Under the pieces are notes generated by a model, which was given only the letters and a program-made list of their open reading frames with translations, made no database searches and had not been told where the DNA came from. DNA of 8,776 bases from Bacillota bacterium (GTDB taxonomy: Bacteria; Bacillota; Peptococcia; Peptococcales; Peptococcaceae). The stretch is from positions 1 to 8,776 of the forward strand of contig JAEZVS010000082.1 of NCBI GenBank assembly GCA_023443145.1. The letters are read 5' to 3'. Positions 6,865-8,776 of this stretch are shown here, one piece after another. Within the stretch, counting starts at the first letter, position 1. Each line of letters opens with the position of its first letter. The position numbers were made by a program, and so were the translations under genes.

Positions 6865-7601
6865 CGGTTCATCCCTCCATCTACAGATACGCACTGGGCC
6901 GTCATATAGGATGCTTCATCCGAGGCCAGAAAAGCCACCAAATTGGCCACATCCTGCGGTTGACCGAAGCGGCGCAAGGGAATGTTGTTCAAATATTGCT
7001 CACGCACCCCTTCACCCAGCACGGCGGTCATCGGGCTTTCAATAAATCCCGGCGCCACAGCATTGACGCGAATGCCGCGGGCGGCCACTTCCATCGCCAC
7101 ACTTTTGGTCAAGGCAATGAGCCCCGCTTTCGAGGCGGCGTAATTGGCTTGACCGGCGTTGCCGCCCAGCCCTACAACGGATGCCATGTTGATGATGGCG
7201 CCGGATCGGGCCTTCAACATGGGGCGCAAAGCCGCCCGAATCAAGTAAAATGCGGCTGCCAAATTGGTTTGCAGCACTTTTTGAAAATCCTCGTCACTCA
7301 TGCGCATCACCAAACCGTCGCGGGTAATGCCGGCGTTATTGACCAGCACATCCAGGCGACCGGTCCGGCCCAGTACGTCATCTATAACACGCCGGCAATC
7401 ATCAGGCTCAGCCACGTCGGCTTGCACCGCCAGCAGCGGCGCATCGGGATGAGCAGCCAAAAGCGCTTCTTTGGCAGTTTCATTACGATAGGTAAAGGCC
7501 ACCTGATAACCGTCTGCCAAAAAACGGGTCACCATTGCCCCACCGATGGCACCGGTGCCGCCGGTGATAAGCACTGTGCGTTCGCCATTGAGATCAGCCA
7601 T
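6861..7601 (-). CDS. fabG: 3-oxoacyl-[ACP] reductase FabG
   Basis: NADPH-dependent reduction of 3-oxoacyl-ACP to 3-hydroxyacyl-ACP; short-chain dehydrogenase of 246 residues. Seen in order: cofactor loop TGGTGAIGG (13-21), NNAG (88-91), and the catalytic set N113, S141, Y154 and K158 in YAASK. The end VDGGMNR is typical of FabG. Start ATG 7601-7599 has GGAGG (7615-7611) 9 bases upstream. It overlaps the end of fabD by 8 bases and the start of fabF by 4 bases, so translation of the three genes is likely coupled. The general SDR fold alone would be ambiguous; the position between fabD and fabF makes FabG nearly certain. Confidence 0.96.
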   Translation of the reverse strand: MADLNGERTVLITGGTGAIGGAMVTRFLADGYQVAFTYRNETAKEALLAAHPDAPLLAVQADVAEPDDCRRVIDDVLGRTGRLDVLVNNAGITRDGLVMRMSDEDFQKVLQTNLAAAFYLIRAALRPMLKARSGAIINMASVVGLGGNAGQANYAASKAGLIALTKSVAMEVAARGIRVNAVAPGFIESPMTAVLGEGVREQYLNNIPLRRFGQPQDVANLVAFLASDEASYMTAQCVSVDGGMNR

Positions 7602-8514
7602 GAATGTCCGCCTCCAATTGTCTTAAATCCTCCGGCGTCTGCAGAGTCCACACTCGGACTCCGGGCGCCAATTTGAGCAATAGTTTTTTCATCACCGGCT
7701 GCGGCGCCACTTCCACAAAATGTTGGATGCCTGCAGCCAGCATGGTGCGCAGACAATCGTCAAGACGCACCGGCACGCACATCTGGCGTACCATCAACTT
7801 ATGAAAATCGTACGGTGTTTCCGTGGTGCCCGTTACGTTGTAACACACCGGTATCTTCGGCGCCTGAAAGGGAATGGGGGCCAACACTTTGGCCAAGTCT
7901 TCCGCAGCAGGCTGCATAAAAGGTGAATGAAAAGCGCCGCTTACCTTTAAAAAGATGCTGCGTACGCCTTTTGCTTTCAGCTCGGTACGCAATTCGTTCA
8001 GCGCCGCCTTGTTGCCGGCCAGAACGAGCTGATCGCGGGCATTGACGTTGGTGAGATACACATCCTCCAACGGGTCTATGATCTCACTTAAAGTCTCTTC
8101 ATCAGATCCCATCACTGCCAGCATGCCCGTTTCAACAGCCGGAGACACCGCATCCATCAGCCGGCCTCGTTCAAAGGCGATGGTCACCGCATCATCTGCG
8201 GTGAGTACACCGGCAGCGTAAAGGGCGGCGTACTCGCCAATAGACAAACCGGTGACCATGGCAGGAAAAATACCTCGTTCAGCCAAAAGGCGAGTCAGCA
8301 CCACTTCGTAAGCCACCAGTGTACTCTGAGTATGGCGCGTTTTTGCCAACGCCGCTTCATCAAAGACCGTGCCCATATTTTTCAGCCGCATGGCCTCAGG
8401 CAGACGGGCCAAATGATTTTCAAAAGCGACACCGAATTGGGCATCAGACAACCAGGGTGTCATCATACCTGACGCCTGACTGCCTTGACCACCGTATAAA
8501 AAGCCGATGTTCAT
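7594..8514 (-). CDS. fabD: Malonyl-CoA:ACP transacylase FabD
   Basis: Moves the malonyl group from CoA to the ACP thiol, supplying FabF with its extender unit. The 306-residue protein has the N-terminal GGQGSQ (8-13), the nucleophile S91 in GLSIGEYAAL, R116 that would hold the malonyl carboxylate, and the catalytic H196 in GAFHSP. The elbow has Leu where many FabD proteins have His (GLSIGE against GHSxGE). Near the C-terminus the usual GPG-type turn is replaced by VEVAPQPVMKKLL. Start ATG 8514-8512 overlaps the stop of the FabK-like gene in ATGA, with GGAGG (8523-8519) 4 bases upstream, a somewhat short spacing. Confidence 0.95.
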   Translation of the reverse strand: MNIGFLYGGQGSQASGMMTPWLSDAQFGVAFENHLARLPEAMRLKNMGTVFDEAALAKTRHTQSTLVAYEVVLTRLLAERGIFPAMVTGLSIGEYAALYAAGVLTADDAVTIAFERGRLMDAVSPAVETGMLAVMGSDEETLSEIIDPLEDVYLTNVNARDQLVLAGNKAALNELRTELKAKGVRSIFLKVSGAFHSPFMQPAAEDLAKVLAPIPFQAPKIPVCYNVTGTTETPYDFHKLMVRQMCVPVRLDDCLRTMLAAGIQHFVEVAPQPVMKKLLLKLAPGVRVWTLQTPEDLRQLEADIHG

Positions 8515-8776
8515 ACGTCCTCCATTAGTTCATCGATCACCGCATCCACACTGCGCACTCGGGTGATGCCCGCTACGGGATGGCCTGAAAAAACCAGGCC
8601 GCGCCGACCTTTGGCGCTTTCAGATAAAGACTTGGATATGCAGTAAGGCACTTTCTGCGGCTCACAGGTTTTCAAGCAGGCGATGCAGCGGCCGAAAAGG
8701 GCGTCGCCGTCTTTTAAAAAAGCGTTGCGCACCGCTCGGGCCGGAAAACCGGCCGGACTTTGAATAAGGGCCAAAT
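8511..8776 (-). CDS. FabK-like / nitronate monooxygenase-family flavoprotein, C-terminal part
   Basis: Only the last 87 codons are in the window; the gene continues beyond 8776 and no start is visible (the TTG at 8774 is internal). The tail has SPAGFPARAVRNAFL, then four cysteines in the pattern C-x2-C-x3-C-x7-C (positions 30, 33, 37 and 45 of the fragment), then GLVFSGHPVAGI and a final acidic helix. As far as I recall, this tail is like the clostridial nitronate-monooxygenase-type proteins coded in fab clusters and unlike the shorter streptococcal FabK tail. Directly before fabD in a fab operon it most likely acts as FMN-dependent enoyl-ACP reductase, the last step of the cycle. Function is inferred from place and weak tail similarity; the FMN-binding part is not visible. 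Confidence 0.7.
   Translation of the reverse strand, partial: LALIQSPAGFPARAVRNAFLKDGDALFGRCIACLKTCEPQKVPYCISKSLSESAKGRRGLVFSGHPVAGITRVRSVDAVIDELMEDV

Noticed and set aside
6852..7676. Long plus-strand open frame of 274 codons opposite fabG
   Set aside because: It lies antisense to fabG, which has all catalytic motifs and operon overlaps. The antisense product is rich in His, Gly and Gln, as expected from a shadow frame, and has no recognisable domain.

Overview
The window looks like chromosomal DNA of a Gram-positive anaerobe of the Bacillota, most likely a clostridial relative. The reasons are strong purine-rich ribosome binding sites (AGGAGG type), SigA-like promoters, and a compact type II fatty-acid-synthesis cluster whose reductase gene is of the FMN-dependent kind (FabK or nitronate monooxygenase fold) rather than fabI. 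I cannot name a genus from sequence alone.

Left part (about 1-4214): a LysR-type regulator on the minus strand is divergent from a plus-strand pair, an MFS permease and a metal-dependent amidohydrolase of the YtcJ/NfdA (Amidohydrolase_3) type. The 245-bp divergent control region holds a good candidate promoter for the permease, candidate promoters for the regulator, three inverted repeats that all have a 6-bp spacer, and a 10-bp direct repeat. This is the usual layout of a small inducible uptake-and-hydrolysis cassette: the LysR protein senses a compound, the permease imports it and the amidohydrolase cleaves it. The substrate is unknown. A further minus-strand gene may start directly behind the LysR stop codon and leave the window.

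Middle (4215-5114): a 19-bp perfect stem with A/T tracts on both sides is a bidirectional terminator between the amidohydrolase gene and a convergent MarR-family regulator gene. The MarR gene has its own extended -10 promoter, with a perfect TGCATT/AATGCA palindrome abutting the -35.

Right part (5115-8776, minus strand): the distal part of a fatty acid synthesis operon in the order fabK-like (partial, cut by the window edge), fabD, fabG, fabF, fabZ. The first four overlap by 4 or 8 bases, so they are very probably one transcript with coupled translation. Neither acpP (often between fabG and fabF) nor accB (often between fabF and fabZ) is present here, and the acetyl-CoA carboxylase genes that often follow fabZ are replaced by the MarR gene. 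FabD loads malonyl groups on ACP, FabF condenses, FabG reduces the 3-keto group, FabZ dehydrates and the FabK-like flavoprotein would reduce the enoyl group.

The MarR regulator next to fab genes suggests a FabT-like role in lipid control, but this is inference. I found no mobile element, CRISPR array, tRNA or rRNA, and nothing that amounts to a clearly new system. The most interesting points are the MarR gene with its palindrome at the end of the fab cluster, the four-cysteine tail of the FabK-like enzyme, and the orphan-substrate permease/amidohydrolase cassette.
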